From positions 248,001 through 312,000 of the forward strand of contig NZ_LT703003.1 in assembly GCF_900149695.1 (NCBI RefSeq): a stretch of DNA of 64,000 nucleotides, in the 5' to 3' direction. The position numbers were made by a program, and so were the translations under genes. The notes beneath the pieces were generated by a model. That model was not told where the DNA came from. It ran no database searches and worked only from the letters and a program-made list of their open reading frames with translations. Position 1 is the first letter of the stretch. Each line of letters opens with the position of its first letter. Origin of the DNA: Anderseniella sp. Alg231-50. GTDB taxonomy: Bacteria; Pseudomonadota; Alphaproteobacteria; Rhizobiales; Aestuariivirgaceae. Of this stretch, positions 16,694-24,692 are shown piece after piece.

Positions 16694-18091
16694 ATGTTGC
16701 AAGCCACCGGTACCGAAGACAGTCGTTGCGATAACGGAAGGACCAAGCTTCCAGAGACGTCCGTTGCCGGAAGTGATGGCCGGTTTGCTGCCGGACTGAA
16801 CACCTCATCCTATTGGCTGGAAACTGCAGAACCTGCGCCCGGCCTGCCTGCCGATCCTTTGGGAAAAGTCGATTGTGTCGTGGTCGGCTCAGGTTATACG
16901 GGCCTGAGTTCCGCGATCGAAATTGCGCGCGGCGGCCGCTCCGTCATGGTTCTGGAGTCCGGAGACGCCGGCCATGGTTGCAGTACCCGCAACGGCGGCC
17001 AGATCAGCACCAGCATCAAGCCTTCGCTGAACGCTCTTGCGAAAAAGTACGGCCTGGAAAAGGCCAGGGCCATCCGGTCTGAGGGGCAAGCCGCCCTGGA
17101 CTGGATAGAGGATTTCGTCACCCGCGAACAAATTGACTGTGACTTCAGCCGGTGCGGCCGGTTTCATGCAGCGCATGCACCAGATCAGTTCGAGCAATTG
17201 GTGCAGCAGACCAGAGAACTGCGCAGTGAAGGTATCGAGGCGGACATCGTCACCCGCGCTGAACAACACAGCGAACTGGGCACGGACGCCTATTTCGGCG
17301 GAGTGGTTTTCCCTAGGCATGCCAGCGTAAACCCGGCGAGACTGCATCGTGGTTTCCTGCAGGTTGCACTTGATGCAGGTGTACACGTGACCCCACACTG
17401 CACTGTGACCGAAATTTCGAAGAACCAGGACAGTTTCCACATCAAGACGGAACGAGGCGACGTGACCGCGCGCGATGTGGTCGTGGCGACAAACGGATAC
17501 ACCTCGACGCTGACCCCTTGGTTGCAGCGTCGCGTCATACCGATCGGCAGCTACATCATTACGACGGAAGAGCTGCCGACACAGCTTGTCGACAAGCTGT
17601 TCCCGACCAATCGCATCGCCAGCGATACCTGCAAGGTTGTGTATTACTATCGTGCAACACCGGACCGAAAGCGGATCATGTTTGGCGGCCGGGTGACAGC
17701 TTCCGAAACCGATCCGGTCAAGAGCGCCCCAAAGCTGTGTGACGACATGTGCAGGATATTCCCCGAACTGGCAGAGTATCGGATTTCCCACGCATGGCAG
17801 GGCACGGTGGCCTACAGTTTTGACGAACTGGCCCATACCGGTGTGCATGATGGCATCCACTACGCCATGGGGTATTGCGGTTCTGGTGTGTCCATGGCCG
17901 GGTATCTTGGCATGCGTCTCGGGCAAAAGGTGCTGGGCATGAAGGAGGGCCGTACCGCCTTTGACGACCTGCGGTTTCCCACCCGCCCGCTTTACTCCGG
18001 AAAGCCGTGGTTTCTGCCTGCCGCGGTCGCCTGGTATCGCTGGCAGGATCGCCGGCAACACAAAAAGGCGGCCGGGATGGCCTGGAGTTAG
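16694..18091 (+). CDS. FAD-dependent amine oxidoreductase (DAO family, PuuB-like)
   Basis: A 465-residue flavoprotein that would oxidise an amine or amino acid with FAD. The dinucleotide-binding motif VVGSGYTGLSSAIEIARGG is at residues 63-81, after an N-terminal WLETAEPAPG segment typical of gamma-glutamylputrescine oxidases. A DAO C-terminal part ends with YAMGYCGSGVSMAGYLGMRL, the second FAD contact. The next genes encode a spermidine/putrescine-type ABC transporter starting 55 bp downstream, consistent with polyamine or related amine use; the glutamylation enzymes of the Puu pathway are not in the window, so the exact substrate is open. Confidence 0.9.
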   Translation: MLQATGTEDSRCDNGRTKLPETSVAGSDGRFAAGLNTSSYWLETAEPAPGLPADPLGKVDCVVVGSGYTGLSSAIEIARGGRSVMVLESGDAGHGCSTRNGGQISTSIKPSLNALAKKYGLEKARAIRSEGQAALDWIEDFVTREQIDCDFSRCGRFHAAHAPDQFEQLVQQTRELRSEGIEADIVTRAEQHSELGTDAYFGGVVFPRHASVNPARLHRGFLQVALDAGVHVTPHCTVTEISKNQDSFHIKTERGDVTARDVVVATNGYTSTLTPWLQRRVIPIGSYIITTEELPTQLVDKLFPTNRIASDTCKVVYYYRATPDRKRIMFGGRVTASETDPVKSAPKLCDDMCRIFPELAEYRISHAWQGTVAYSFDELAHTGVHDGIHYAMGYCGSGVSMAGYLGMRLGQKVLGMKEGRTAFDDLRFPTRPLYSGKPWFLPAAVAWYRWQDRRQHKKAAGMAWS

Positions 18092-18146
18092 CGCAGAGGA
18101 TTGGACTGGCCGAAAAACTAAATCAAAAACTCAGGAGAGGAGAACT

Positions 18147-19205
18147 ATGATGAGAATTAAACAACTGGCTATGGGTTCTGCCATGGCACTGGCGATAACC
18201 GGCACTGCCTACGCAGACCCGGTAACCGTGGTTTCATGGGGCGGCAGTTACGGAGAAGCGCAAGACAAGGCATTGTTCACCGATGCGTCGAAAAACAGCG
18301 GCATCGAAATTGTCCGGGAATCCGGTGCCAGCATGTCGAAAACCTGCCTGCAGGTTGAGTCCGGTTCGGTCACCTGGGACCTGGTGGTAACCGGTTCGGG
18401 TGGCGCAGCAGCCGCTGCTGCCAAGGGCTGCCTGGAAAAGATTGACTACGGTGTGGTTGATGTCAGCGACTTCTATGACAACCTGTATACCGACTACTGC
18501 GTCGGGTCCGATGTCTTCGCGACCGTCATGTCCTGGAATACGGACAAGTACGGTGAACCCGGCAGCGACGGCGCCCCCAAGTCCTGGGCAGACTTTTTTG
18601 ACGTGAAGAAGTTTCCCGGTACCCGGGCCTACCGCGCCAACAATGTGGACGGCGCGCTTGAGCCGGCACTGATGGCGGACGGCGTGCCCGCAGACAAGGT
18701 CTACGAAGTGCTGTCCACCAAGGAAGGCAAGGAGCGGGCAATCAACAAGATCCGCGAACTGAAGCCGCATATTGCCGTGTTCTGGGGGTCCGGCGCGCAG
18801 CAGGCCCAACTGATGAAAGATGCCGAAGTGGACATGACCACCGGCTGGAACGGCCGCTTTGACAATGCCAAGAAAGACGGCGCCAAGGTCGGCTACACCT
18901 TCAACCAGGCACTGCTTGATTATGACTGCTTCGCCATGCCAAAGGGAGCGCCGAACAAGGATACGGCAATGAAATTCCTGGCGGAAATTTCCAAGCCCCA
19001 GTATCAGGCGAACCTGCCGTTCCACATCACCTACGGGCCGACCAACAAGAAGGCCTATGAGCTGACGACGGCACCGAAGGAACTGATCGAGGCCCTGCCG
19101 TCGCATCCCAACAATGTGCCGAAGATGCTGCCGGTCAGCCTGGCCTGGTATGCCGAACATCGCGCAGAAGCACTTGAAATGTACATGGAACTTCTGAGCG
19201 AATAA
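18147..19205 (+). CDS. Spermidine/putrescine-type ABC transporter, periplasmic binding protein
   Basis: A 352-residue solute receptor. The signal peptide is residues 1-23 (cleavage after AYA), then TVVSWGGSYGEAQDKALF, the PotD/PotF-like family start. Other family-like stretches are DLVVTGSGG, KSWADFFDVKKFPG and VDMTTGWNGRF. GGAGAGGAG lies at ideal distance before the ATG. It follows the FAD oxidase and precedes the ATPase and two permeases; an attenuator-like hairpin separates it from the ATPase gene. The ligand is probably a polyamine or another small cationic compound. Confidence 0.9.
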   Translation: MMRIKQLAMGSAMALAITGTAYADPVTVVSWGGSYGEAQDKALFTDASKNSGIEIVRESGASMSKTCLQVESGSVTWDLVVTGSGGAAAAAAKGCLEKIDYGVVDVSDFYDNLYTDYCVGSDVFATVMSWNTDKYGEPGSDGAPKSWADFFDVKKFPGTRAYRANNVDGALEPALMADGVPADKVYEVLSTKEGKERAINKIRELKPHIAVFWGSGAQQAQLMKDAEVDMTTGWNGRFDNAKKDGAKVGYTFNQALLDYDCFAMPKGAPNKDTAMKFLAEISKPQYQANLPFHITYGPTNKKAYELTTAPKELIEALPSHPNNVPKMLPVSLAWYAEHRAEALEMYMELLSE

Positions 19206-19222
19206 GCATTAACGTTATCGGG

Positions 19223-19257
19223 TGCCGGGTGGCCGATGCCGCCCGGCAGTCATTTTT
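19223..19257 (+). terminator. Strong hairpin plus T-run after the binding-protein gene (attenuator)
   Basis: TGCCGGGTGGC (19223-19233) pairs with GCCGCCCGGCA (19238-19248): 11 bp with one G-T wobble and a CGAT loop. It is followed by TCATTTTT. This is a Rho-independent terminator shape, 17 bp after the binding-protein stop, and should leave only part of transcription for the ATPase and permease genes. Confidence 0.82.
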
Positions 19258-19270
19258 GGGGTTTTTTGTT

Positions 19271-20392
19271 TTGGCTGACAACAACACAATCGGGTCGCGA
19301 GATACTGCAACGGCCCTGCCCATCCATATCAGCAGCCTGACTAAAAAGTACGGCGACCTTTATGCTCTGGATTCCGTCGACCTGGAGATAAAAAGCGGTG
19401 AATTCCTGACACTTCTGGGGCCTTCCGGTTCAGGCAAAACCACATTGCTGATGGCGATTGCCGGCTTCAACAGACCGGACAGCGGCAGTATCCGGTTTGG
19501 CGACCAGGAGGTCATTCTCACACCGCCCCACAAACGAAATGTCGGCATGGTGTTTCAAAGCTATGCCCTGTTTCCGCACATGTCGGTTGCCGGCAATATC
19601 GGATTTCCGCTGAAACTTCGCGGGGTCAGTGCCAGCGAGATTGAAGAGCGGGTTACCGAAGCGCTTGAGACGGTGCAGTTGTCAGGCCTTGGGGAGCGCG
19701 GCATCGACCAGTTGTCCGGCGGACAGCGCCAGCGGGTTGCACTGGCACGCGCATTCGTTTTCGGCCCGCGCATTCTTTTGATGGACGAACCGCTGTCGGC
19801 CCTGGACAAAAAGCTCCGGGAGCGAATGCAGATCGAGCTCAAGATCCTGCACAGGAAGCTGGGCGTGACGACCGTATATGTTACCCATGATCAGCGTGAG
19901 GCCCTGACCATGTCTGACCGCATCGCGGTGATCAATCATGGCAGGCTTGCCCAGGTGGACACACCGGAAGTCATCTACAATCATCCCGCCAATGCATTCG
20001 TTGCGGATTTTATCGGCGAGTCCACCATGCTGCCGCTGGATCAGGACACAGCTGGAAACCTCACCTACAAGGGCAGTAAGGTCGGCAAGAAGCCGTCAGG
20101 CGATGGCGCCAACGGCTGGTCACTGGTGGTCCGGCCGGAACATCTGTCCATCATGGCGGATAAGAAATCCGGCACGGACCAGACCATCGCGTTCAAGGGA
20201 ACGGTGACCGAAACGGTATTCCAGGGGGAAACGGCATTTTCCATCGTTGCCATCGATGATGAAACCGAGCTTGTGGTCCGGTTTGCAACCGGGTCGAAAG
20301 CCAAGTCGAGCTACCCGCAATCCGGAGAACAGGTAACACTCGGCCTTGGCAGGGACGATGTGATCCTGATCCCTCAGGAAGACCGGCAATGA
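19271..20392 (+). CDS. Spermidine/putrescine-type ABC transporter ATP-binding protein
   Basis: A PotA-like ATPase of about 373 residues with Walker A GPSGSGKTT, Q-loop MVFQSYALFPHM, signature LSGGQRQR, Walker B LLMDEPLSALD and H-loop YVTHD, then a C-terminal TOBE regulatory domain (SLVVRPEHLSIM onward). The start is uncertain. The longest frame begins at a GTG at 19229, inside the hairpin stem of 19223-19248; I prefer the TTG at 19271 (LADNNTIGS), which lies beyond the hairpin. The next good methionine is within the nucleotide-binding domain. The 3' end overlaps the permease start by 4 bp (ATGA). Confidence 0.9.
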   Translation: MADNNTIGSRDTATALPIHISSLTKKYGDLYALDSVDLEIKSGEFLTLLGPSGSGKTTLLMAIAGFNRPDSGSIRFGDQEVILTPPHKRNVGMVFQSYALFPHMSVAGNIGFPLKLRGVSASEIEERVTEALETVQLSGLGERGIDQLSGGQRQRVALARAFVFGPRILLMDEPLSALDKKLRERMQIELKILHRKLGVTTVYVTHDQREALTMSDRIAVINHGRLAQVDTPEVIYNHPANAFVADFIGESTMLPLDQDTAGNLTYKGSKVGKKPSGDGANGWSLVVRPEHLSIMADKKSGTDQTIAFKGTVTETVFQGETAFSIVAIDDETELVVRFATGSKAKSSYPQSGEQVTLGLGRDDVILIPQEDRQ

Positions 20393-21303
20393 CGGCAATC
20401 GGCATGGAGAAAACCGGGCGATCAGAAGCGCCCCTGCACGCGGAAGAGCTGCACCGGCAACAGGCACGCGAACAGTGGACCCTGCTGGGCCTCGCAGTCC
20501 CGGCCATGATTATAGTCGTGCTGATCATCCTGATCCCCGTTGGATGGCTGTTCTACCTGTCCTTTGTCGGCAGCGACGGCGAACTGTCCCTGCAGCACTA
20601 CGCCAAGATGGTACAGTACAAATCCTATGCACGGGTGTTTGTGACGACCTTCCAGGTGAGCGTGCTGACAACACTGATCTGCATTCTGATCGGCTATCCA
20701 CTGTCGTATTTCCTGGCGCTTTTGCCGCCGCGATGGGTCGGCTTTTTCATGCTGGCGGTGTTGCTGCCGTTCTGGACATCGCTGCTGGTGCGCACCTATG
20801 CCTGGCTGGTCCTGCTGCAAAAGAAGGGACTGCTCAACGATTTTGCCATGCAGATCGGATTGTGGGACACACCGGTCAAGCTGGTTCACAACATGACCGG
20901 CACCCTGATCGGCATGGCCCATATCATGCTGCCGTTTCTGGTGCTGCCGCTCTACAACGCCATGAAAAAGATCGACCGAGACCTGATGTATGCGGCGGGA
21001 AACCTGGGCGCATCTCCGGTCAGTGCTTTCTGGCGGGTGTATTTCCCGCTGTCCCTGCCCGGCATGGTCGCCGGCTCTTTGATTGTCTTTGTTCTGTGCC
21101 TGGGGTTCTACGTCACGCCCGCCGTTCTCGGCGGCGGCCGGGTCATCATGGTGGCAACGCAGATCACCGCGATACTGGAAAACCAGTTCGACTGGGGCGC
21201 GGCCAGTGCGCTTGGCGTTGTACTGCTGATCGCCACGCTGGCGTTCCTGTATATTGCAGGCCGCCTGTTCAAGTTCGACGCCGCACTTTTCGGGAAGAAC
21301 TGA
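20389..21303 (+). CDS. Spermidine/putrescine-type ABC permease, PotB-like
   Basis: A 304-residue inner-membrane permease with six hydrophobic segments. It has a basic N-terminal tail (residues 1-35) before the first helix, FWTSLLVRTYAWLVLLQKKG in the middle, and an EAA-like loop (YAAGNLGASPVSAFWRVYFP). The ATG overlaps the stop of the ATPase gene, so translation is coupled. A second ATG five codons on is equally possible. It pairs with the next gene. Confidence 0.9.
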   Translation: MTAIGMEKTGRSEAPLHAEELHRQQAREQWTLLGLAVPAMIIVVLIILIPVGWLFYLSFVGSDGELSLQHYAKMVQYKSYARVFVTTFQVSVLTTLICILIGYPLSYFLALLPPRWVGFFMLAVLLPFWTSLLVRTYAWLVLLQKKGLLNDFAMQIGLWDTPVKLVHNMTGTLIGMAHIMLPFLVLPLYNAMKKIDRDLMYAAGNLGASPVSAFWRVYFPLSLPGMVAGSLIVFVLCLGFYVTPAVLGGGRVIMVATQITAILENQFDWGAASALGVVLLIATLAFLYIAGRLFKFDAALFGKN

Positions 21304-21304
21304 T

Positions 21305-22120
21305 ATGAGTTGGTGGTGCAGTCCCGCATCGGATACCCAGGTCACGCACGGCGACCGGTTCTGGTTGTATGTCGTGGCCTCGGTCATCATGCTGCTGCTG
21401 GTGCTGCCGACATTCATTGTCATTCCGATGTCGTTCTCAGATTCCCAGTATCTCGAGTTTCCGCCGGAAAACTGGTCGAGCCGCTGGTACGAAGTCTATT
21501 TCGGCTCAACAAAATGGATGCGGGCCACCGCAACGTCGGTGCAGGTCGGCATAATCACCATGCTGGTTGCGACGCCGCTTGGCACGATGGCGGCCTATGC
21601 GCTTTTCGTGTCCGGCCACAGGGCAACCAGGGCACTGTTCCTGTTTCTGATCACGCCAATGATCGTGCCGGTGATCCTGATTGCCATAGGGGTTTTTTAC
21701 GCCTACGGGCGCGCAGGCCTGAACAACACCATTACCGGCCTGGTTCTCGCGCATACGGCAATGGCGATACCACTGGTGATGATCGTGATCACCGCCGCGC
21801 TGCGCTCCTATGACCTGAACCAGGAACGCGTTGCACGAAGCCTGGGCGCGACACGGGTGAAGGCGTTTTTCCTGATCACGCTGCCGCAGATCAGGTTTTC
21901 CGTCATTACCGCCGCCCTGCTGTCGTTCCTGACATCGTTTGATGAAGTGATTATCGCGATTTTCGTTTCAGGCGGCGTCAATGCCACGCTGACCAAGCAC
22001 ATGTTCAGCGCCCTGCGGGACTTCATAGACCCGACGATTGCGGCAATCTCGACGATCATGGTGCTCGTCTCGACAGTTCTCCTGCTGATGACCCAGTTCA
22101 TAGGCGCCAAGGAAAAATAG
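21305..22120 (+). CDS. Spermidine/putrescine-type ABC permease, PotC-like
   Basis: A 271-residue permease with six membrane segments. It has an SFSDSQYLEFPPENWSSRWY periplasmic segment typical of PotC, the EAA loop (VARSLGATRVKAFFLITLPQ), and FDEVIIAIFVSGG near the C-terminus. The ATG at 21305 begins one base after the previous stop codon. It is the last gene of the operon; a hairpin follows at 22132-22177. Confidence 0.9.
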   Translation: MSWWCSPASDTQVTHGDRFWLYVVASVIMLLLVLPTFIVIPMSFSDSQYLEFPPENWSSRWYEVYFGSTKWMRATATSVQVGIITMLVATPLGTMAAYALFVSGHRATRALFLFLITPMIVPVILIAIGVFYAYGRAGLNNTITGLVLAHTAMAIPLVMIVITAALRSYDLNQERVARSLGATRVKAFFLITLPQIRFSVITAALLSFLTSFDEVIIAIFVSGGVNATLTKHMFSALRDFIDPTIAAISTIMVLVSTVLLLMTQFIGAKEK

Positions 22121-22131
22121 GACGTCATCTT

Positions 22132-22177
22132 CAGACTTGGAGGTCAGTAGGGTTTGGGCCGAAAGGTCCCAAGTCTG
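22132..22177 (+). terminator. Hairpin at the end of the polyamine-type operon
   Basis: CAGACTTGG (22132-22140) pairs with CCAAGTCTG (22169-22177), 9 bp perfect with a 28-nt loop. No T-run follows, so intrinsic termination is doubtful. It may be an mRNA 3'-end stabiliser. Confidence 0.4.
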
Positions 22178-22209
22178 GAAATGAAGCGGCAGTCTGAGTA
22201 AACTTGCGC

Positions 22210-22998
22210 ATGCCCACCAATCAAAGAACCAGATTCAGGTCACTTGTGTGTGCGCTGTTTCTGGTTTTGTCGATGCTCAAGGGTGCGGCACCTGCTGCAG
22301 GACAAGACCGCCAGACAGCCGGCCTCGAACTCGTGCTGTTGATCGACGTGTCCGCGAGCGTCAGCAAGCTTGAATATCGGCTGCAGATCGAGGGCCTTGC
22401 CGCTGCATTCCGAAACCCGGTCGTGCACGAAGCCATCCAGGCATCCGGCGGCATCGCGGTTTGTGTCGTTCAATGGGCTCAACGAACTTATCAGTATAAA
22501 TCTGTAGATTGGACATACCTGCGTCTGGACACCGATGCGCTGCAACTGGCGCAGCAGATAGCGTCAATGCCCAGACAGACCCCCAGTGGCCAGACAGCGA
22601 TCGGCAGTGCGCTGATATTTGGGTTGAATGAACTCAACACAAATTCCTATGCGGGCCTGCGGCGGGTGATCGATGTTTCCGGAGACGGTCGCTCAAACGA
22701 TGGTTTTCCGCTGGAACAGGCCCGGGAGACCGTGCTGCAACACGGCGTTACGATCAACGGGCTGGCGATACTCAACGAGGTCTCCGATCTTAAAGAGTAT
22801 TTTCACAGCGAGCTGATCGGCGGGCACGGCGCTTTCGTAATGACAGCGGACAATTACGCCGACTTTCCCCGTGCGATGCGCGAGAAACTGATACGGGAAA
22901 TCCATACAACACCGGTAGCCGGCAACACGAACTCCAGTGTAACCGTCAAAGCACAGGTAGGGATGACACCGGAATTCCAGCCGGGTTCCGTTCGTTAA
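22210..22998 (+). CDS. DUF1194 domain protein (VWA-like, exported)
   Basis: A 262-residue protein of a family common in Rhizobiales. An N-terminal signal (residues about 12-32, SLVCALFLVLSMLKGAAPAA) precedes a von Willebrand A-like domain: LVLLIDVSASVSKLEY carries the metal-site DxSxS, and RRVIDVSGDGRSNDG follows. It is probably periplasmic. Its biochemical role is unknown. I chose the ATG (MPTNQRTRF); a TTG two codons upstream is in frame. Confidence 0.88.
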   Translation: MPTNQRTRFRSLVCALFLVLSMLKGAAPAAGQDRQTAGLELVLLIDVSASVSKLEYRLQIEGLAAAFRNPVVHEAIQASGGIAVCVVQWAQRTYQYKSVDWTYLRLDTDALQLAQQIASMPRQTPSGQTAIGSALIFGLNELNTNSYAGLRRVIDVSGDGRSNDGFPLEQARETVLQHGVTINGLAILNEVSDLKEYFHSELIGGHGAFVMTADNYADFPRAMREKLIREIHTTPVAGNTNSSVTVKAQVGMTPEFQPGSVR

Positions 22999-23019
22999 GC
23001 GGCGAGTAGTCAGGCCTTC

Positions 23020-23229
23020 TTTCGCAGTTTCGATTGTGAACAGGCCGTGCGGCTCGAACCAGCCGAAACGCATAAAAATCGCGACATGGAAAATATTGCG
23101 CACGCCATGCAGCCGTAATTAGTTCTTGTGAGATGCCAGCCGTTCGGTTCCCTCATGATGGTACAGGGTGTCGAATGCGCCCATCGCAGCCTGAACGGCG
23201 ATAACGGTCCATAATACAGGATTGTCCAT
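23020..23229 (-). pseudogene. Broken small membrane-protein gene (nonsense mutation and 3' loss)
   Basis: Frame: MDNPVLWTVIAVQAAMGAFD, then TLYHHEGTERLASHKN and TAA at 23119-23121. The same frame continues after the stop as LRLHGVRNIFHVAIFMRFGW and FEPHGLFTIETAKEGL before losing likeness. The pattern FDTLYHHE-TERL ... LHGVRNI ... GWFEPHG fits a conserved uncharacterised alphaproteobacterial membrane protein, with what was probably a glutamate codon now TAA. It starts 5 bp after the stop of the DUF4166 gene, so it was once in that operon. A 36-residue product could still be translated. Confidence 0.6.
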
Positions 23230-23233
23230 GTGT

Positions 23234-23908
23234 TTACTCCTTTGCGTCTCTGAAAACGGCTTCCTGCGAAATGAGCTCGCCAAACCGGCGGCTGCGCAGT
23301 GACAGGGTGAAGGTGAACCGGTTGTTGCCCAGTTCATGGTGTCCAATGACCAGGGCACCCGGGCTCAGCCAGCCCGGCAGTCTCATGCGCATGCCAAACA
23401 GCTGCAGGAAGTAGTGATCGCTCTTGAACAGCAGCGCGGTTGGCGTTGCCTCGATGTTCAGGGCCATGCCGATGCCGAAACCGATGTATTCTTCAAGCCC
23501 GGTCGGCCCCTGAAATCGTTTTGAACTGTGAACCGTCTGGGGAAATTCACCCCGGCGCCCGTACTGGCGGATCCAGAATTGCCCGTTGGTGGCGACATCC
23601 TCGGTCACTACAACGACAGCCGGCTGGTCAACGGACCTGATATCGTAAGGCAAGGGCGCCCCGACCAGGCGGGCGGCGTGGGCGAGACAGAACCCGGGCC
23701 CGCTCATCTGCATGCGGGTCACCACACCCTGATAGGCATTGCTCCTGCCCTGCCGCAGCCGCTTGCTGAACCGTGTGCGGATGGCAACGGGCAGCATGTC
23801 CCATGCATGCGTTCCCAGGAGTTTACGAAACCGTCCGTCAAAGACGTCATCACCTGCGAGCGGGAGAGGTGCCTCCGTGCGGGGTCTTCTGAGTTGTGTC
23901 AATCTCAT
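23234..23908 (-). CDS. DUF4166 domain-containing protein
   Basis: A 224-residue protein. The family signature regions are visible: MLPVAIRTRFSKRLRQG near residue 38, FQGPTGLEEYIGFGIGMAL in the middle, a FKSDHYFLQLFG segment, and a C-terminal GNNRFTFTLSLRSRRFGELI stretch ending in F-RDAKE. Its function is unknown. GGGAGC precedes the ATG. The gene follows a GbsR-type regulator on the same strand, with a perfect 12-bp palindrome between them (23942-23971), so it is probably repressed by that regulator. Confidence 0.82.
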   Translation of the reverse strand: MRLTQLRRPRTEAPLPLAGDDVFDGRFRKLLGTHAWDMLPVAIRTRFSKRLRQGRSNAYQGVVTRMQMSGPGFCLAHAARLVGAPLPYDIRSVDQPAVVVVTEDVATNGQFWIRQYGRRGEFPQTVHSSKRFQGPTGLEEYIGFGIGMALNIEATPTALLFKSDHYFLQLFGMRMRLPGWLSPGALVIGHHELGNNRFTFTLSLRSRRFGELISQEAVFRDAKE

Positions 23909-23941
23909 CGTACTGCTCCCTATGAGCGTTTTCTTTTAAAT

Positions 23942-23971
23942 CTGTTATTTCTGTATAAACAGAAATAACAG
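23942..23971. promoter_or_regulatory. Operator palindrome upstream of DUF4166 gene
   Basis: CTGTTATTTCTG-TATAAA-CAGAAATAACAG is a perfect 12-bp inverted repeat with a 6-bp spacer. Its inner half-sites ATTTCTG-N6-CAGAAAT are repeated exactly at 24544-24563 over the regulator's own start, which points to binding by the adjacent GbsR/MarR-type protein. Confidence 0.75.
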
Positions 23972-23993
23972 GGCAAATAAAAAGACGCCCGGG

Positions 23994-24554
23994 TTACTGC
24001 GTCCTTTTTCCGGTGAACTTCAACACCGAGAGAACCTTGTCGCCCATTTTCATCAGCCTGTTCAGTTGCGACTTCGGAACACCCAGCATCTGGACGTACC
24101 AGCGGTTTGTCGTATCCATGAATTCCTGCATGTCGTGCAGCCGCTGCAGGACAACCGGATCGATACCGGTTTCCGCCTCTGCCTTTGCAACACACTCCTT
24201 CAAGGCGGCAGCCGCAGGATCAATCTCACGCTCCTTGCGGCCCTGGGCGATACGCATCGCCATTTCCCAGACATCGGTTTCGGCTTCAAAGTGCTCGCGC
24301 CGCTCACCGTGTATCGGAACCCGCCGGATCAGTTTCCAGCTGACCAGTTCCTTCAGCGAATTCGAGACATTCGACCGGGCGATACCGAGCGTTTCGGAAA
24401 TCTGCTCGGCATTGAGCGATTTTGAACTGAGGAACAGCAAGGCGTGGATCTGCGCAACAGAGCGGTTGACGCCCCACTGCCCGCCCATGTCACCCCAATA
24501 GAGAATGAACTGGTCAACGGCTTTGGCGGTTTTTATTTCTTTTATTTCTGTCAT
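23994..24554 (-). CDS. GbsR/MarR-type transcriptional regulator
   Basis: A 186-residue winged-helix DNA-binding protein. The N-terminal FILYWGDMGGQWGVNRSVAQ and HALLFLSSKSLNAEQISETL segments are characteristic of the GbsR family. The recognition helix is about GIARSNVSNSLKELVSWKLI, and the helical C-terminus likely mediates dimerisation. Its start codon lies in the spacer of an operator-like palindrome (24544-24563), and a matching site precedes the DUF4166 gene downstream, implying autoregulation plus control of that gene. Confidence 0.88.
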   Translation of the reverse strand: MTEIKEIKTAKAVDQFILYWGDMGGQWGVNRSVAQIHALLFLSSKSLNAEQISETLGIARSNVSNSLKELVSWKLIRRVPIHGERREHFEAETDVWEMAMRIAQGRKEREIDPAAAALKECVAKAEAETGIDPVVLQRLHDMQEFMDTTNRWYVQMLGVPKSQLNRLMKMGDKVLSVLKFTGKRTQ

Positions 24555-24563
24555 AACAGAAAT
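24544..24563. promoter_or_regulatory. Operator palindrome over the GbsR-type gene start
   Basis: ATTTCTG-TCATAA-CAGAAAT: same half-sites and same 6-bp spacer as the site at 23942-23971. The regulator's ATG (minus strand) lies inside the spacer. Confidence 0.7.
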
Positions 24564-24692
24564 TTATGATATCTGCCCGGTAAAGTCAAGCCGGAACAAA
24601 CCGCAGTGCATGGCCCGCACACCGGACGACCGCCTTCCGGGCTTCGGCAAAAGGCCTAGACTGCATCAGATGCCCACACTATCGTCCGGCCC

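Noticed and set aside
16889-18061. 390-codon minus-strand frame across the FAD oxidase gene
   Set aside because: Antisense shadow of a well-supported DAO-family gene; composition (His/Gly/Arg/Ala) is not protein-like.
19229-19270. Upstream GTG start for the PotA-like gene
   Set aside because: The GTG lies in the stem of a strong terminator-like hairpin, and the added residues (ADAARQSFLGFF) are not seen at the start of PotA-type proteins.
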